Positions 9,101 through 17,722 of a stretch of 64,000 bases of DNA are shown here, in pieces (the first letter of the stretch is position 1; the number at the start of each line of letters is the position of its first letter). Both the position numbers and the translations under genes were made by a program. Where the stretch lies: the NCBI GenBank assembly GCA_020344315.1, contig CP070820.1, positions 404,256-468,255 of the forward strand, read 5' to 3'. This DNA comes from Candidatus Bathyarchaeum sp. (GTDB taxonomy: Archaea > Thermoproteota > Bathyarchaeia > Bathyarchaeales > Bathyarchaeaceae). The notes under the pieces are model-generated. The model was not told where the DNA came from, did not search any database, and was given only the letters and a program-made list of their open reading frames with translations.

Positions 9101-9565
9101 TACACCATTCCTGTTTCAGATATTAACATGGGCAACCCCGAGAGTGCATACAAAAAGTTGGGAAAGATGACCGACAAGTTGCACAGCCAGCTCATGTTGG
9201 CAGAAAGGATCGAGGCTGTCGACGCTGAGATCGTGGCTAAGAAGGTTCTGACTACACATTTTGTCCGCGACATAGCTGGCAACCTCAGGGCATTCACCAC
9301 TCAAAAATTCCGTTGCAAAGCCTGTAACAAGAAATTCAGAAGAATGCCGCTCCTCGGCAAGTGTCCCGCCTGCAAAGGCGAATTAACTCTTACGGTCTAT
9401 CGTGGAGGGATCGAAAAATATTTGCCAGCGGCGCTCCAACTCATCAAAAAGTATGGTCTCTCTGAATATTATGCTCAAAGGCTCTCAATTGTGGAAGACG
9501 AAATCAGGACTTTATTTGAAGGCAAGAAACCTAGGCAAATCAGTCTCACAGCTTTCGTGGCTTAG
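6164..9565 (+). CDS. polC: DNA polymerase D large (catalytic) subunit DP2
   Basis: This is the polymerising subunit of the archaeal replicative polymerase PolD, a double-psi-beta-barrel enzyme that works with the DP1 exonuclease and PCNA. The 1133-residue length is that of an intein-free DP2. The catalytic aspartate motif RRDCDGDED is at residues 880-888 (D882, D884, D886), preceded by the HPLWHSAKRR segment. Zinc modules are visible at ~640-685 (CLEC..CPQC..CPQC..CPVC) and ~1050-1072 (CKAC..CPAC). The ATG at 6164 is the only start in the upstream frame, but the best Shine-Dalgarno (GGAGG, 6141-6145) is 18 nt away. The intervening DNA holds a GACGATC direct repeat. The DP1 gene is not in the window. 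Confidence 0.96.
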   Translation: MSKEYKQYAAVLEKSLESIYAIARKAREKGLDPALVPEPEVAKDLAELVEGLVGPYGVAEGIRDLSKKMSREALAFKIAEQIVKGKFGHMDAREAAEQAIRTALAILTEGITAAPVQGVARIEIKSNPDRTRYLAIYYAGPIRSAGGTEQALTLVIGDFIRRLLGLDRYKPTEEEIARFIEEVRLFERAVARFQYHISDEELRRAIQHIPVEVTGTESDPVEVSSFRNLPRIETNRVRGGAIRVVNDGIVGRSAKVWTIIEKLEIEGWDWLREIREISQKKNAGFMADVIAGRPIFSFPSRTGGFRLRYGRARNTGLTAVGIHPATMMVVQNFLAAGTQLRLEGPGKAGVVVPVDTIEPPVVRLKNGFVVRVTLQNYKQIKRMIDKILFLGDILIGFGDFLYTNKPLRPSGFTEEWWREELLAAIEQKFDSNLKEAAKAGSISVSRLEALVADPFKNKPNAKEAIALSSTYRIPLHPFFTFFWSNISPEEFGALREWLLTSKSQVENAIVQEIVGVKDKTIKGLLEKLCIPHEVVAGKIKIRNEEAHIFGFCLGLHAPKSQIDSSKNVFESMQKLTGIPIRKKAPSLLGARMGRPEKAKRREMRPLVHALFPVGLAGGSRRNLAEAANKGAIEIDLVRRRCLECNELTSLIRCPQCGSETRLEKFCPQCGRCLKEDVCPVCKVSTRSYEKQQINIRDLMNAACRKLRLPHLNLVKGIKGLTNETKTAEILEKGVLRAKYGLSVFKDGTIRFDVTNAPLTHFKPKEIGVSVEKLRKYGYLYDHEGKSLTEPKQICELKVQDVVIPRKCAKYFVRVANFLDELLAKVYELPPYYNVKKVDDLVGRLVVGLAPHTSVGIIGRIIGFTPLNVCYAHPLWHSAKRRDCDGDEDTLMLALDTILNFSKVYLPSQIGGIMDAPILIIPLVNPVEVQRQAHEVDVAEKYPALFYEKTLQKTGPRELSELIDLIEHRLNTAAQFEGFKYTIPVSDINMGNPESAYKKLGKMTDKLHSQLMLAERIEAVDAEIVAKKVLTTHFVRDIAGNLRAFTTQKFRCKACNKKFRRMPLLGKCPACKGELTLTVYRGGIEKYLPAALQLIKKYGLSEYYAQRLSIVEDEIRTLFEGKKPRQISLTAFVA

Positions 9566-9618
9566 CGGCGCCATTGGAAAGCTTTTTTGTCTCAAAGACG
9601 AACATATCTTGAGGACCT

Positions 9619-9897
9619 ATGTTCAAGCTGGCACATCACCCCAAGGCTTTCCTGACCCTTAAAAGAAACGTCCAACCAGGCTTGTCGGCTCGGACACAAA
9701 TAATCTCTGTTCTTGAGAAGAGAGCATGCAACACTAAAAAAATTTCTAGAGAAACGGGACTTAGCTATGCGTCTGTTCTTCATCACCTTCATCTTCTTGA
9801 AGCAGAAAACATTCTAAGCCGCAGAGGCAGAAGAACCTATGTTTGGGAATTGACTGGTGCAGGACAACAGAGACTAATAACAGGGAAGGAAAGCTAA
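9619..9897 (+). CDS. Small winged-helix DNA-binding protein
   Basis: A 92-residue protein built almost entirely of one winged helix: a basic start, then TQIISVLEKRACNTKKISRETGLSYASVLHHLHLLEAENILSRRGRRTYVWELTGAGQQRL. Helix 2 / recognition helix 3 (SRETGLSYASVLHHLHLLE) and the beta wing (SRRGRRTYVWEL) resemble ArsR/TrmB-type archaeal regulators. No metal-binding cysteine pair is evident. It follows the PolD gene by 53 nt on the same strand and overlaps the convergent MazG gene by 4 nt. The target is unknown. Confidence 0.75.
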   Translation: MFKLAHHPKAFLTLKRNVQPGLSARTQIISVLEKRACNTKKISRETGLSYASVLHHLHLLEAENILSRRGRRTYVWELTGAGQQRLITGKES

Positions 9898-10181
9898 AAG
9901 GGGCATTCGCATGGTGTTAGCTCACACTTAGGACACCTGTTATCATACTTTGAAATTGCTGCTTTCTCTAAGTCGATGTTGACAACGTTTGCTAGAGAAG
10001 CCAGCCAGGCTAAAACATCAGCGAATTCGTTCTCTATAGCCTTTTTGTCCCCTTCTTTTATGGCTTCTTTCAGCTCCTCCACTTCCTCCACAAGCCAGTT
10101 GAATGTTCCCACGGGTCCTCGCTCAGAGTCCCTGTGAAAATAAATCTGCCTCATCATATTCTGAAATTCAAGGATATGCAA
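9894..10181 (-). CDS. MazG-like nucleotide pyrophosphohydrolase
   Basis: A 95-residue single-domain all-alpha NTP pyrophosphatase. The metal-binding pattern E33xxE36 ... E52xxD55 is present (WLVEEVEELKEAI and ENEFADVLAWL). Such enzymes remove non-canonical or excess NTPs. The tail ends in CPKCELTPCECPF (cysteines 83, 86, 91, 93), an apparent zinc-binding addition seen in some archaeal members. The start is ATG 10181. It overlaps the convergent winged-helix gene by 4 nt. Confidence 0.85.
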   Translation of the reverse strand: MHILEFQNMMRQIYFHRDSERGPVGTFNWLVEEVEELKEAIKEGDKKAIENEFADVLAWLASLANVVNIDLEKAAISKYDNRCPKCELTPCECPF

Positions 10182-10253
10182 ATTCTAACCTTCCTCACAA
10201 TCAATTCGTAAAGCTATAAGCCGCTTCCCAGCGGTAAGCCAGTTTTGGTTGTT

Positions 10254-11033
10254 TTACTCATCTCGCTTTAATCTCCTTTCATAATATCTATCATGGGCAA
10301 AAACTATGTCTAGGAATTCATCGTTCAAGAGCTCTAGATTGGGGAGAATGCAATGTCCACCAATTCCTTCCCCTGAATACATTTTTGGGCGATTCCCGAG
10401 GATTTCATGTATCTCCTCTGTGAACTCCCACACTACATCTTCGTCTATCCCATGTCTATCGCAGACATGTTTAACGTGTTGAGCAAATATGATTAGCCAG
10501 CCGTAATAGGTGGTGTCCATAAGAATTTTCGCTAACTCCAAGGCGTCGGGAACGGTTTTCCACATTTTTGTTTTTACGCCACACTGCTTCATCTCTTGAG
10601 GAAAAATCTTTACCTGCTCTCGGATACTTGGCGAAGGATGCGTGGCCCAACATTTTGTATATCTCTTTAGGTCCGTAAGCATCCTTGAGTGAACGCCTCT
10701 AACCGGACTGAAAACAACGGGGGTCTGCATTTTTTGCTGAAGTTTCATAGTTGTGCCCGGCTTAACCGTGCTGTGGATGACCAACTCTTTGCATGGATAT
10801 TTTTTTGTCCAGTCCATCACGCTGTTCATGAAGGCTTCGTCGTTGACGCATGGAAAACAGATATGCAACACGTCAACAGGTTGGTCTTTGCTGCTAGGAA
10901 ATCTGAGGAGCCTGTTCTTTTCGGCGTCAAGGTCTTGACCAATCAATCCTATGTCCGTGCCTTCCGCTAATAGCTGAAAAATGGCTGAACCAACTTCGCC
11001 CATACTTATTACTGCATCTACTCTCCGCCGCAT
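10254..11033 (-). CDS. Short UDP-glucose/GDP-mannose dehydrogenase-like protein
   Basis: A 259-residue protein with an N-terminal Rossmann-like segment (AVISMGEVGSAIFQLL) and a late GEGIGGHCILPN. The latter recalls the GPGIGGHCIP motif of UDP-glucose/GDP-mannose dehydrogenases. Family members usually have ~420-450 residues; this one lacks the C-terminal UDP-binding domain. The first glycine of the GxGxxG dinucleotide motif is replaced by serine (S-M-G-E-V-G), and the catalytic cysteine of the family is not obvious. It may be a divergent NAD-binding enzyme of unknown substrate. It is downstream of trpA by ~150 nt and may be read through from the trp operon. Confidence 0.6.
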   Translation of the reverse strand: MRRRVDAVISMGEVGSAIFQLLAEGTDIGLIGQDLDAEKNRLLRFPSSKDQPVDVLHICFPCVNDEAFMNSVMDWTKKYPCKELVIHSTVKPGTTMKLQQKMQTPVVFSPVRGVHSRMLTDLKRYTKCWATHPSPSIREQVKIFPQEMKQCGVKTKMWKTVPDALELAKILMDTTYYGWLIIFAQHVKHVCDRHGIDEDVVWEFTEEIHEILGNRPKMYSGEGIGGHCILPNLELLNDEFLDIVFAHDRYYERRLKRDE

Positions 11034-11180
11034 CTATTCATCCCCAATATTATCCACTAATCTCTTTGCTCATTTTTCTTCGTTATGGTAGTATCTGACA
11101 AATTTCTGTGCTTGCAGAGGTTTCTTTCGTGAACACGCGCATTGAATTTGTTCTATTCACGTTGCACGCTAAGTGTCGGG

Positions 11181-12008
11181 CTAGTTTCCCTGTCGCCGTC
11201 TGTATCCTTCTATGCATCCCTGTTTTATTTGTGCTGCCAATCGAGCGATCTCCGGCAATGTCTCTTCAGGTTTTTCTAGGTTCTTCTCGTAAACCTTAGC
11301 GTAGGCGCTTCCGGCTATTACTCCGTCTGCTCCGGTTGCAACTACAGCTGAAGCTTGCTGCCTGTTTGAGATGCCGAAGCCTGCTAACAGGGGCATGTTT
11401 GTGTGTCTTCTGACTCTTTGGACTAATTTTAGGGTGGAGTCAGCTAAACTTTCTCTTGCTCCTGTAACGCCTTCAACATTTATGATGTAAAGAAAGCCTG
11501 ATGCAATGTCTGCGATCTTCTTCAATCTGTCTTCGGTTGTTGTTGGAGCTATCTGAAATATGGTGTGTATACCGCTTTTTTTCCCTTCAGCCAATAGAAC
11601 ATCTGCTTCTTCAACTGGAACGTTGGGCACGATTATCGCTTGGGCACCTGCTTCCTTTATTTCATTCAAGAAGGCGCCTATTCCCATAACATAAGGGATG
11701 TTGTAGTAAGTCGTTACCACAATAGGATTTTCTATACCCTTCTCTCTTACCTTCCTTATGCCTTGGATGCACTTGGGTGGGGTCACGCCGTTTTCCAAAG
11801 CCCTTTCACATACTGCTTGAAAGGTTGGTCCATCAGCAGTTGGGTCCGAGAAAGGAATTCCGAACTCTATGATGTCTGCGCCGTTCGCAGTCAATGTTTC
11901 TATTAGTTTAAGGGAGAAATCTTCGTTTGGGTCCCCATAGTAAACGTGGGGCATGTGAGCGCCCTCTCTTTTCATTTTTAATTCTTGGAATTTCTCTTCA
12001 AGCTCCAT
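11181..12008 (-). CDS. trpA: Tryptophan synthase alpha chain
   Basis: It cleaves indole-3-glycerol phosphate to indole and glyceraldehyde 3-phosphate, passing indole to TrpB. The 275-residue TIM barrel shows the catalytic glutamate strand IIEFGIPFSDPTADGPTFQ near residues 45-60, and the phosphate-binding LLAGFGISNRQQ and DGVIAGSAYAK loops near the end. The start is ATG 12008, inside the end of trpB (11-nt overlap). Last gene of the trpEGDCFBA operon. Confidence 0.96.
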   Translation of the reverse strand: MELEEKFQELKMKREGAHMPHVYYGDPNEDFSLKLIETLTANGADIIEFGIPFSDPTADGPTFQAVCERALENGVTPPKCIQGIRKVREKGIENPIVVTTYYNIPYVMGIGAFLNEIKEAGAQAIIVPNVPVEEADVLLAEGKKSGIHTIFQIAPTTTEDRLKKIADIASGFLYIINVEGVTGARESLADSTLKLVQRVRRHTNMPLLAGFGISNRQQASAVVATGADGVIAGSAYAKVYEKNLEKPEETLPEIARLAAQIKQGCIEGYRRRQGN

Positions 12009-13188
12009 GGAAATACCTCATAATGGCGTCGAGGTCCTTGTCGCCTCTTCCAGAATAGTTCAGGACAACAAGTTCCCCTTTCTCAAATTCTTCCTTGTGT
12101 TTTATCATATAGGAGATAGCGTGGGCTGTTTCAAGGGCGGGTATCAAGCCTTCAGTCCTGCACATGACTTTTACGGCTTCAAAGACCTCTTTGTCAAAAG
12201 CGTAGTATGCCTTCACCCTTCCGCTTTCACATAGAGCTGATATTTCGGGTCCTCTTCCAGGATAGTTGAGACCTGCGGCTCTTGTCTTTGAAGGTTTTAT
12301 TTGTCCGTGCTCATCTTGCAGAACTTGCATTACGGCACCATGAAGAATTCCGGGCTTCCCTACCTGAAAAGCAGCAGCGCTGTTATCGGCTTCTAGGCTT
12401 TCTCCTCCACCCTCAACGAAGACGAGCTTTACATCTTCATTGTCGATGAAAGCTCTGAATGCCCCCAGAGCATTGCTTCCTCCACTGCCACAAGCAACTA
12501 TCTTGTCTGGTGGTCTGTCTTCTTTCTTGAGTATCTGCTCTTTGATTTCCGTTCCAATTACGCTCTGAAATGTCGCGACAATCTCTGGGTATGGGTGAGG
12601 TCCCACGGTTGATCCCATAAGGTAATGGGTGGTTTGTGAGCAGGCGGTCCATTTTCTCAAAGTGTCAGAAACTGCATCTTTTAGAACGCCCATGCCGATG
12701 TCGACAGGAGTTACTTTTGCTCCTAGCAATTTCATTCTTTTTACGTTACTTGCCTGTCTCTTCATGTCCTTCACGCCCATGAAGACCTCTGTCTCTAATC
12801 CGCAGACATTCCCTGCCATCACTGTAGCGAGTCCATGCTGCCCCGCTGCAGTCTCTGTGATTAACCGTGACTTCCCCATCTCTTTCGTCAAGAGAGCCTG
12901 CCCTAGAGCATTGTTGAGTTTATGCGAGCCTCCACACACCAAATCTTCCCTTTTGAGGTAGACTTGGCATCCGACTAATTTGCTGAAGTTCCTCGCGTAA
13001 TAGAGGGGCGTTGGTCTTCCAGCATAATCTCGCAGTAATCCTCCAAGCTTCTCTTGGAATTCACTGGTTGGGTAATGTTTTTCAAAAGCTGCTTCCAGTT
13101 CGATTAGAATGGGCATCAAGATTTCGTTTACAAATTGCCCGCCATACTTTCCGAACTTTCCTTTTTTCACCTTAGCACACCTGTTCAA
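11998..13188 (-). CDS. trpB: Tryptophan synthase beta chain (TrpB1 type)
   Basis: PLP enzyme that condenses indole with serine. The 396-residue length and the contiguous KREDLVCGGSHKLNN segment (PLP lysine K90) fit the TrpB1 form that pairs with TrpA, rather than the longer TrpB2. The usual EDLNHTGSHKINN reads EDLVCGGSHKLNN here. The cofactor phosphate loop is CGSGGSNALG. The chosen TTG start at 13188 forms a TTGA overlap with the trpF stop; an in-frame GTG five codons later is an alternative. Confidence 0.95.
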   Translation of the reverse strand: MNRCAKVKKGKFGKYGGQFVNEILMPILIELEAAFEKHYPTSEFQEKLGGLLRDYAGRPTPLYYARNFSKLVGCQVYLKREDLVCGGSHKLNNALGQALLTKEMGKSRLITETAAGQHGLATVMAGNVCGLETEVFMGVKDMKRQASNVKRMKLLGAKVTPVDIGMGVLKDAVSDTLRKWTACSQTTHYLMGSTVGPHPYPEIVATFQSVIGTEIKEQILKKEDRPPDKIVACGSGGSNALGAFRAFIDNEDVKLVFVEGGGESLEADNSAAAFQVGKPGILHGAVMQVLQDEHGQIKPSKTRAAGLNYPGRGPEISALCESGRVKAYYAFDKEVFEAVKVMCRTEGLIPALETAHAISYMIKHKEEFEKGELVVLNYSGRGDKDLDAIMRYFHGA

Positions 13189-13847
13189 TTGTTGGGTATC
13201 TTAATCTCCTTTGCATTTTCAACAAAAGCCCGAACCTTATCAGGATCCTTAATTCCCGGTCTGAGTTCAACACCGCTGGCAACGTCGACCGCATAGGGTT
13301 GGACCTTGAGAATTGCTTCTTTAACATTTTCGGGTTTCAGCCCTCCAGCGAGAATCACCGGTGTATGTGCAACAGCTTCCTTTATTTGCCTGCTTAATGT
13401 CCAGTCATGAACCCTGCCTGTTCCACCGAGTTGATTCTTGGTAAAGGAGTCCAAAAGAATAGCGTCAAAAATCTTTGAATCTTCTATTATTGCCTCGCTC
13501 AGACTCGCTGTTTTCACGTAAATGGTCTTTATCAGACGGGTATCCTTTATTCTCTCGCGGATTTCTGAGGCGTCGAGATGCTTTTTTCCGTGGATCTGGA
13601 TGGCTGTCGGTTTCAATCTCTCACAGATTTTGACTAGGTCATTGATGTTCTGGGGAGCTGTAACTACTACGCTGTCAACGAAGATTGGCACTTGCCTCAG
13701 CAATCTCTCAGCCCTTTCTAGGGTCAGATTTCTAGGTGATGAGGGGACCCCTACGAGAAAGCCGAGGGCGTCTGCTCCGGCAGCCACTGCGATGGCTAGG
13801 TCCTCTTCTCTGGTTATTCCGCAGATTTTTACTCTGACGCTTCTCAA
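13185..13847 (-). CDS. trpF: Phosphoribosylanthranilate isomerase
   Basis: It catalyses the Amadori rearrangement of phosphoribosylanthranilate to CdRP. The 220-residue barrel opens with VKICGITREEDL (catalytic Cys9) and carries the general-acid region AILLDSF, then LAGGLKPENV and YAVDVASGVE near the end, all standard for TrpF. The start is TTG 13847, overlapping the trpC stop as TTGA, and the stop overlaps trpB in the same way. This points to tight translational coupling along the operon. Confidence 0.95.
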   Translation of the reverse strand: MRSVRVKICGITREEDLAIAVAAGADALGFLVGVPSSPRNLTLERAERLLRQVPIFVDSVVVTAPQNINDLVKICERLKPTAIQIHGKKHLDASEIRERIKDTRLIKTIYVKTASLSEAIIEDSKIFDAILLDSFTKNQLGGTGRVHDWTLSRQIKEAVAHTPVILAGGLKPENVKEAILKVQPYAVDVASGVELRPGIKDPDKVRAFVENAKEIKIPNN

Positions 13848-14623
13848 TGTGCAGTAACGAACTCCTTGACCTTTTTTTCGATGTTGTCAGCCATCATGAT
13901 TGCTGATCCAATTAAAAAAGCTTGAGCGCCACATTTGCGAAGAAAAAGCAGGTCTGCAGGAGTCATTACTCCGCTTTCGCTAACAACGATTTTTCCGTGG
14001 CTGTCACACTTATTCAAGATTCGTTCTGTTATTCCCAGATTTACTTTAAGTGTTCTCAGGTCTCGATTGTTAATTCCGATCAAATCAGCATCGGTTTCTA
14101 TTGCTGATTGGAACTCGTTTTCGCTGTGAGTTTCCAGCAGAACTTCAAGATTTTTTTCATGTGCTTGTGAGATCATCTCTGCGAGACTACTTTCGCAGTA
14201 TTCCCGTTCGAAAAGGGCGTCTATCATAAGAACAGTGTTGGCGCCGATTTTTGATGCGGTTTCAAGCTGCACTGGATTGATGATTATGTCTTTCATGAGG
14301 ATTGGAAGCTTTACAGCTTTTCGAATCTTTGCTAGGTAAGTAAGAGAGCCGTTGAAATGTTTTGGCTCTGTCAGAACTGATATTCCTGTTGCCCCGCCTT
14401 TCTCCATGGCTCTTGCAATTTCTGCTGGATCGAAATTGCTTTTGATTGTTCCTCTGGAGGGTGATGCAGCTTTAACCTCTGTGATTACTGCATTTTTCTT
14501 GCTTTCAGTAATCGCCTTTCTGAGGCTAACGGAAGGAACTGCGAGTTGAGTGGAAACTTCGTAGTAAGCTTTATCGATGGTTTCTTTAGCATCCCGCGCT
14601 AAGACATCAAGATAATCAGCCAT
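13844..14623 (-). CDS. trpC: Indole-3-glycerol phosphate synthase
   Basis: It closes the indole ring from CdRP with loss of CO2 and water. The start is set at ATG 14623 (MADYLDVLARDAK), 8 nt before the end of trpD, giving 259 residues. A longer frame to 14713 would run ~100 nt into trpD and has no family-like sequence there. Motifs: VITEVKAASPSRG (catalytic Lys and substrate loop), PILMKDIIINP, LLETHSENE, LIGINNRDLRTL and VVSESGVMTPAD. Standalone enzyme, not fused to TrpF. Confidence 0.96.
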   Translation of the reverse strand: MADYLDVLARDAKETIDKAYYEVSTQLAVPSVSLRKAITESKKNAVITEVKAASPSRGTIKSNFDPAEIARAMEKGGATGISVLTEPKHFNGSLTYLAKIRKAVKLPILMKDIIINPVQLETASKIGANTVLMIDALFEREYCESSLAEMISQAHEKNLEVLLETHSENEFQSAIETDADLIGINNRDLRTLKVNLGITERILNKCDSHGKIVVSESGVMTPADLLFLRKCGAQAFLIGSAIMMADNIEKKVKEFVTAH

Positions 14624-15677
14624 GTTTGGTCTCCAACTGTTCAAGCTTCGAAAGGTCTCCGCCAGAGAATTTAACCAGTTCCTTGAGTTTCCTGTAGGCA
14701 GCACCGCTCGCAATTGATTCGTGGGCTAATTCCATTCCATAACCAAACTCTTCAGCCTTGCCCGCCACAATAATGGCAGCAGCACCATTGACTTGGACAA
14801 TTTCCCTCTTTGGATCAGCCACATCAAAGCAACCATACAAGATTTTGAAGGTAATCTCAGCGCTTTCTTCTGGTGTGGTTCCCTTGATCTCTTCAATCTT
14901 AGCCCGTTTGACGCCGAAATCTTTTGGAACCATTTCCTTTGTTGTTACTTTGTCATTTCTTAACCACGAAATACGAGTCTTTCCGATGGTGGATATTTCA
15001 TCTAATCCATCTAAGCCATGGACGACCATGGCTTCTTCGCAACCAAGATTCTTCAGGGAATAGGCTAGAGGCTCTGTTAATCCCCCATCATAAACTCCCA
15101 GCAGTTGGGCATTGGCATCCGCCGGGTTCGTCAAGGGACCAAGAACATTGAAAACGGTTCTAATGCCCACTTCTCTTCTTGGGCCAATAGCATATTTCAT
15201 GGCTGGATGAAATGCAGGAGCGAACATGAAACCTACCCCGACCTTCTGGATGGCTCTCTCAACAGCCTCAGGGTCCATTTTGAGGTCAAGTCCAAGTCTC
15301 TCAAGGACATCGGCGCTGCCACTCTTGCTGGTAACTGATTTGTTTCCATGCTTTGCCACTGCTACTTCCGCTCCGGCACCGACAAAAGCCGCGGTTGTGC
15401 TGATGTTGAATGTTTTAATCTTGTCTCCTCCAGTTCCGCAAGTGTCAACAAGTCGTCCCTTTACGCCTGGATGAATTCGGTGGCAACATTCTTTCATAAC
15501 CGTGGTGAAAGCCGTGATTTCATTAGCAGTCTCACCTTTCATCCTCAAGGCTGTCAAAAAGGCACCTATTTGAGCGTTTGTGGCTGCGCCCGACATGATC
15601 TCTTTCATGCTTGCTGTAGACTCTTCGTCAGTTAAGTCGGCTCCATTAACCAGTTTATTTATGCTTTCTTTGATCAT
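14616..15677 (-). CDS. trpD: Anthranilate phosphoribosyltransferase
   Basis: It transfers the phosphoribosyl group of PRPP to anthranilate. The 353-residue length is normal for a standalone TrpD. The PRPP/Mg site is visible as DTCGTGGDKIKTFNIST, followed by KHGNKSVTSKSGSADVLE and the FAPAFHPAMKY segment that binds anthranilate. It starts 6 nt after trpG and ends overlapping trpC. Confidence 0.96.
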   Translation of the reverse strand: MIKESINKLVNGADLTDEESTASMKEIMSGAATNAQIGAFLTALRMKGETANEITAFTTVMKECCHRIHPGVKGRLVDTCGTGGDKIKTFNISTTAAFVGAGAEVAVAKHGNKSVTSKSGSADVLERLGLDLKMDPEAVERAIQKVGVGFMFAPAFHPAMKYAIGPRREVGIRTVFNVLGPLTNPADANAQLLGVYDGGLTEPLAYSLKNLGCEEAMVVHGLDGLDEISTIGKTRISWLRNDKVTTKEMVPKDFGVKRAKIEEIKGTTPEESAEITFKILYGCFDVADPKREIVQVNGAAAIIVAGKAEEFGYGMELAHESIASGAAYRKLKELVKFSGGDLSKLEQLETKHG

Positions 15678-15683
15678 GATTCG

Positions 15684-16265
15684 TCACCTGCCTTCAAGAA
15701 AATTTTTAATTATCTTTTTTCCATCCTCACATAATATGGATTCAGGGTGAAATTGTATTCCTGTAATTGGATAGTTTATGTGACGAACTCCCATGACTTC
15801 ACCATCATCCATAGATTCAGCAGTTATCTCAAGACATGAAGGAATAGAGCTTCTATCCCCAACAAGAGAATGATAACGTGTTCCTATGAATGGATTTTTC
15901 ACACCCTCAAAAATCCCTTTGCCATCATGTTTTATTCGGCTAGTTTTTCCATGCATCAGCCGCTTTGCCTGCACAATTTTTCCCCCGAAAGCATAAATTA
16001 TCCCCTGATTTCCAAGGCAAACACCTAATGTAGGAATCTTGGAACTCATCTGTTGCAGAATTGCAGAGCAAACTCCGAAATAGTGCGGTTCTTCGGGTGT
16101 GCCGGGTCCTGGAGAAATTACTATTCGCTGGGGGTTGAGTGCCATAGCCTGTTGGAGAGTTATCTTGTCATTTCTGAAAACAACAGGTTCTCCTCCAAGT
16201 TCTCCGATATATTGGACAAGGTTGTAGACGAAGGAGTCATAATTGTCGATAACTAGAACTTTCAC
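15684..16265 (-). CDS. trpG: Anthranilate synthase glutamine amidotransferase subunit
   Basis: It hydrolyses glutamine and channels ammonia to TrpE. A class I amidotransferase of 193 residues with VLVIDNYDSFVYNL at the start, the nucleophile loop PTLGVCLGNQGI (usually GVCLGHQ; the His is Asn here, as in some TrpG), and the GIQFHPESI His-Glu pair near the end. The start is GTG 16265, forming a GTGA overlap with the trpE stop. Confidence 0.95.
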   Translation of the reverse strand: MKVLVIDNYDSFVYNLVQYIGELGGEPVVFRNDKITLQQAMALNPQRIVISPGPGTPEEPHYFGVCSAILQQMSSKIPTLGVCLGNQGIIYAFGGKIVQAKRLMHGKTSRIKHDGKGIFEGVKNPFIGTRYHSLVGDRSSIPSCLEITAESMDDGEVMGVRHINYPITGIQFHPESILCEDGKKIIKNFLEGR

Positions 16266-17620
16266 TCTTTTCCACTTCCTGAAGATTCTAAAGCTTTAAT
16301 TAATGCTCTGGCTTTGTGCTCTGTTTCGAACCATTCTCTTTCAGGATCAGAGTCTGCTACTATGCCAGCTCCCACCTGAATGTAGGCTTTGTTTCCATTG
16401 GCAACAAGGGTTCTGATGGTGATTGCGAAATCTGCATTGCCGTTGTAGGAGAAATATCCTACAGCTCCAGCATATGGTCCCCTTCTTGTCGGCTCAAGTT
16501 CTTCGATTATCTCCATGGCTCTAACTTTGGGGGCTCCTGAGACTGTGCCGGCTGGAAAAACGGCTCTTAACGCGTCGTAACAGTCACATTCATCCCTAAG
16601 GTTGCCAACAACTCGTGAAACGATGTGCTGTACGTGGCTATATTGGTGCACCTTCATGAATTCTGGAAGGTGAACGCTTCCAAACTTTGAGACTTTTCCA
16701 ATGTCGTTTCTGCCCAAGTCTACCAGCATCACGTGTTCAGCGCGCTCCTTGGGATCTGCCAAGAGCTCCTCGGTGAGTCGTCTGTTCTCGATTGCGCTTT
16801 TGACATGCGGTCTTGTGCCTGCTATTGGAAAAGTTTCAACAACCCTGTTTTCAACTCTCACCAGCATCTCAGGGCTTGATCCAACTATCTGGCGTTCACC
16901 AGCTTTCAGAAAGTACATGTACGGTGATGGATTTATCTTTCTAAGGTTGCGATAGAAGTCAATTAGGTCGCCTCTAATTCTAAAATCGTAACGTTTGGAG
17001 AGAACAACCTGAAAAATGTCGCCAGCGGTTACATATTCTTTCGCTTTCTCTACAGCTCTCTCAAAGCGCTCCTTAGATATGTTGACTTTTAGTTGTTTAT
17101 GTGACAAAGTTTCGTAATCGTCCGGTTCTTGTACTAGTTTATCGATTTCTGCTAGTCGATTTTCGCTTAAGTAATAGTAGAATGCCTGTTCTTTTCTGTG
17201 GTCATAGATGATACCGTCATCAAAAACCCCCACCTCAACATCAGGGAATTTTTGGTCGTCAAGTGCCTTCTCAGGCAGTCTTTCCCAGCATCGAACGTCA
17301 TCGTAAGAGATGTATCCCACAGCCCCGCCGACGAACCTCTGTTCCATGAACCCTACTCTGTTATTGAGTGTCTTCTCAATAACACCCAATGGCTCGCTAA
17401 CTTTTTCTCTCTCTTCTTCACCGGTTATTTCGTTACGGGTTACTGCTTCTCCGTTCTTAATCTTGATTGTTAAAGCTGGGTCAAATCCTATAAAGGAATA
17501 CTGTGACAGCTTCTTTGGGCCTTCAATTGATTCAAGCATGTATATGTTTTCATAGTGGCTATAGAGTTTCGAGAAGATTTCGAGAGGAGACTTTCTGAAG
17601 GAGAGTTTTCTAATTTTCAA
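16262..17620 (-). CDS. trpE: Anthranilate synthase component I
   Basis: It converts chorismate plus ammonia to anthranilate with TrpG. The 452-residue chorismate-binding enzyme shows the [18 protein letters not shown]-like allosteric region at the N-terminus (seen as [20 protein letters not shown]), then [22 protein letters not shown], the PIAGTRPH segment, [10 protein letters not shown] and the ending [14 protein letters not shown]. The LLES-type tryptophan-binding motif suggests feedback inhibition. The start is TTG 17620; the frame is open upstream but has no other start codon. First gene of the operon. Confidence 0.95.
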   Translation of the reverse strand: MKIRKLSFRKSPLEIFSKLYSHYENIYMLESIEGPKKLSQYSFIGFDPALTIKIKNGEAVTRNEITGEEEREKVSEPLGVIEKTLNNRVGFMEQRFVGGAVGYISYDDVRCWERLPEKALDDQKFPDVEVGVFDDGIIYDHRKEQAFYYYLSENRLAEIDKLVQEPDDYETLSHKQLKVNISKERFERAVEKAKEYVTAGDIFQVVLSKRYDFRIRGDLIDFYRNLRKINPSPYMYFLKAGERQIVGSSPEMLVRVENRVVETFPIAGTRPHVKSAIENRRLTEELLADPKERAEHVMLVDLGRNDIGKVSKFGSVHLPEFMKVHQYSHVQHIVSRVVGNLRDECDCYDALRAVFPAGTVSGAPKVRAMEIIEELEPTRRGPYAGAVGYFSYNGNADFAITIRTLVANGNKAYIQVGAGIVADSDPEREWFETEHKARALIKALESSGSGKE

Positions 17621-17722
17621 CTGGTGAGTGGGTGCAGACGGCTTTGGGGTGATGGCTTTCTGAGCGCCAAAAACTATCCCTCATATTGCAACTCTCCTAA
17701 GGATCATGGTTAGACTATAACG

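Noticed and set aside
6164-9565. Intein in the PolD gene
   Set aside because: The reading frame is continuous at normal DP2 length, with no Hint-domain motifs.
14624-14713. Extended trpC start
   Set aside because: The extra residues lie within trpD and do not match the family; ATG 14623 fits the normal N-terminus.
17621-17702. Tryptophan attenuator or leader peptide in the trp leader
   Set aside because: No Trp-codon-rich frame and no clear alternative hairpins; archaeal trp regulation is normally by repressors.
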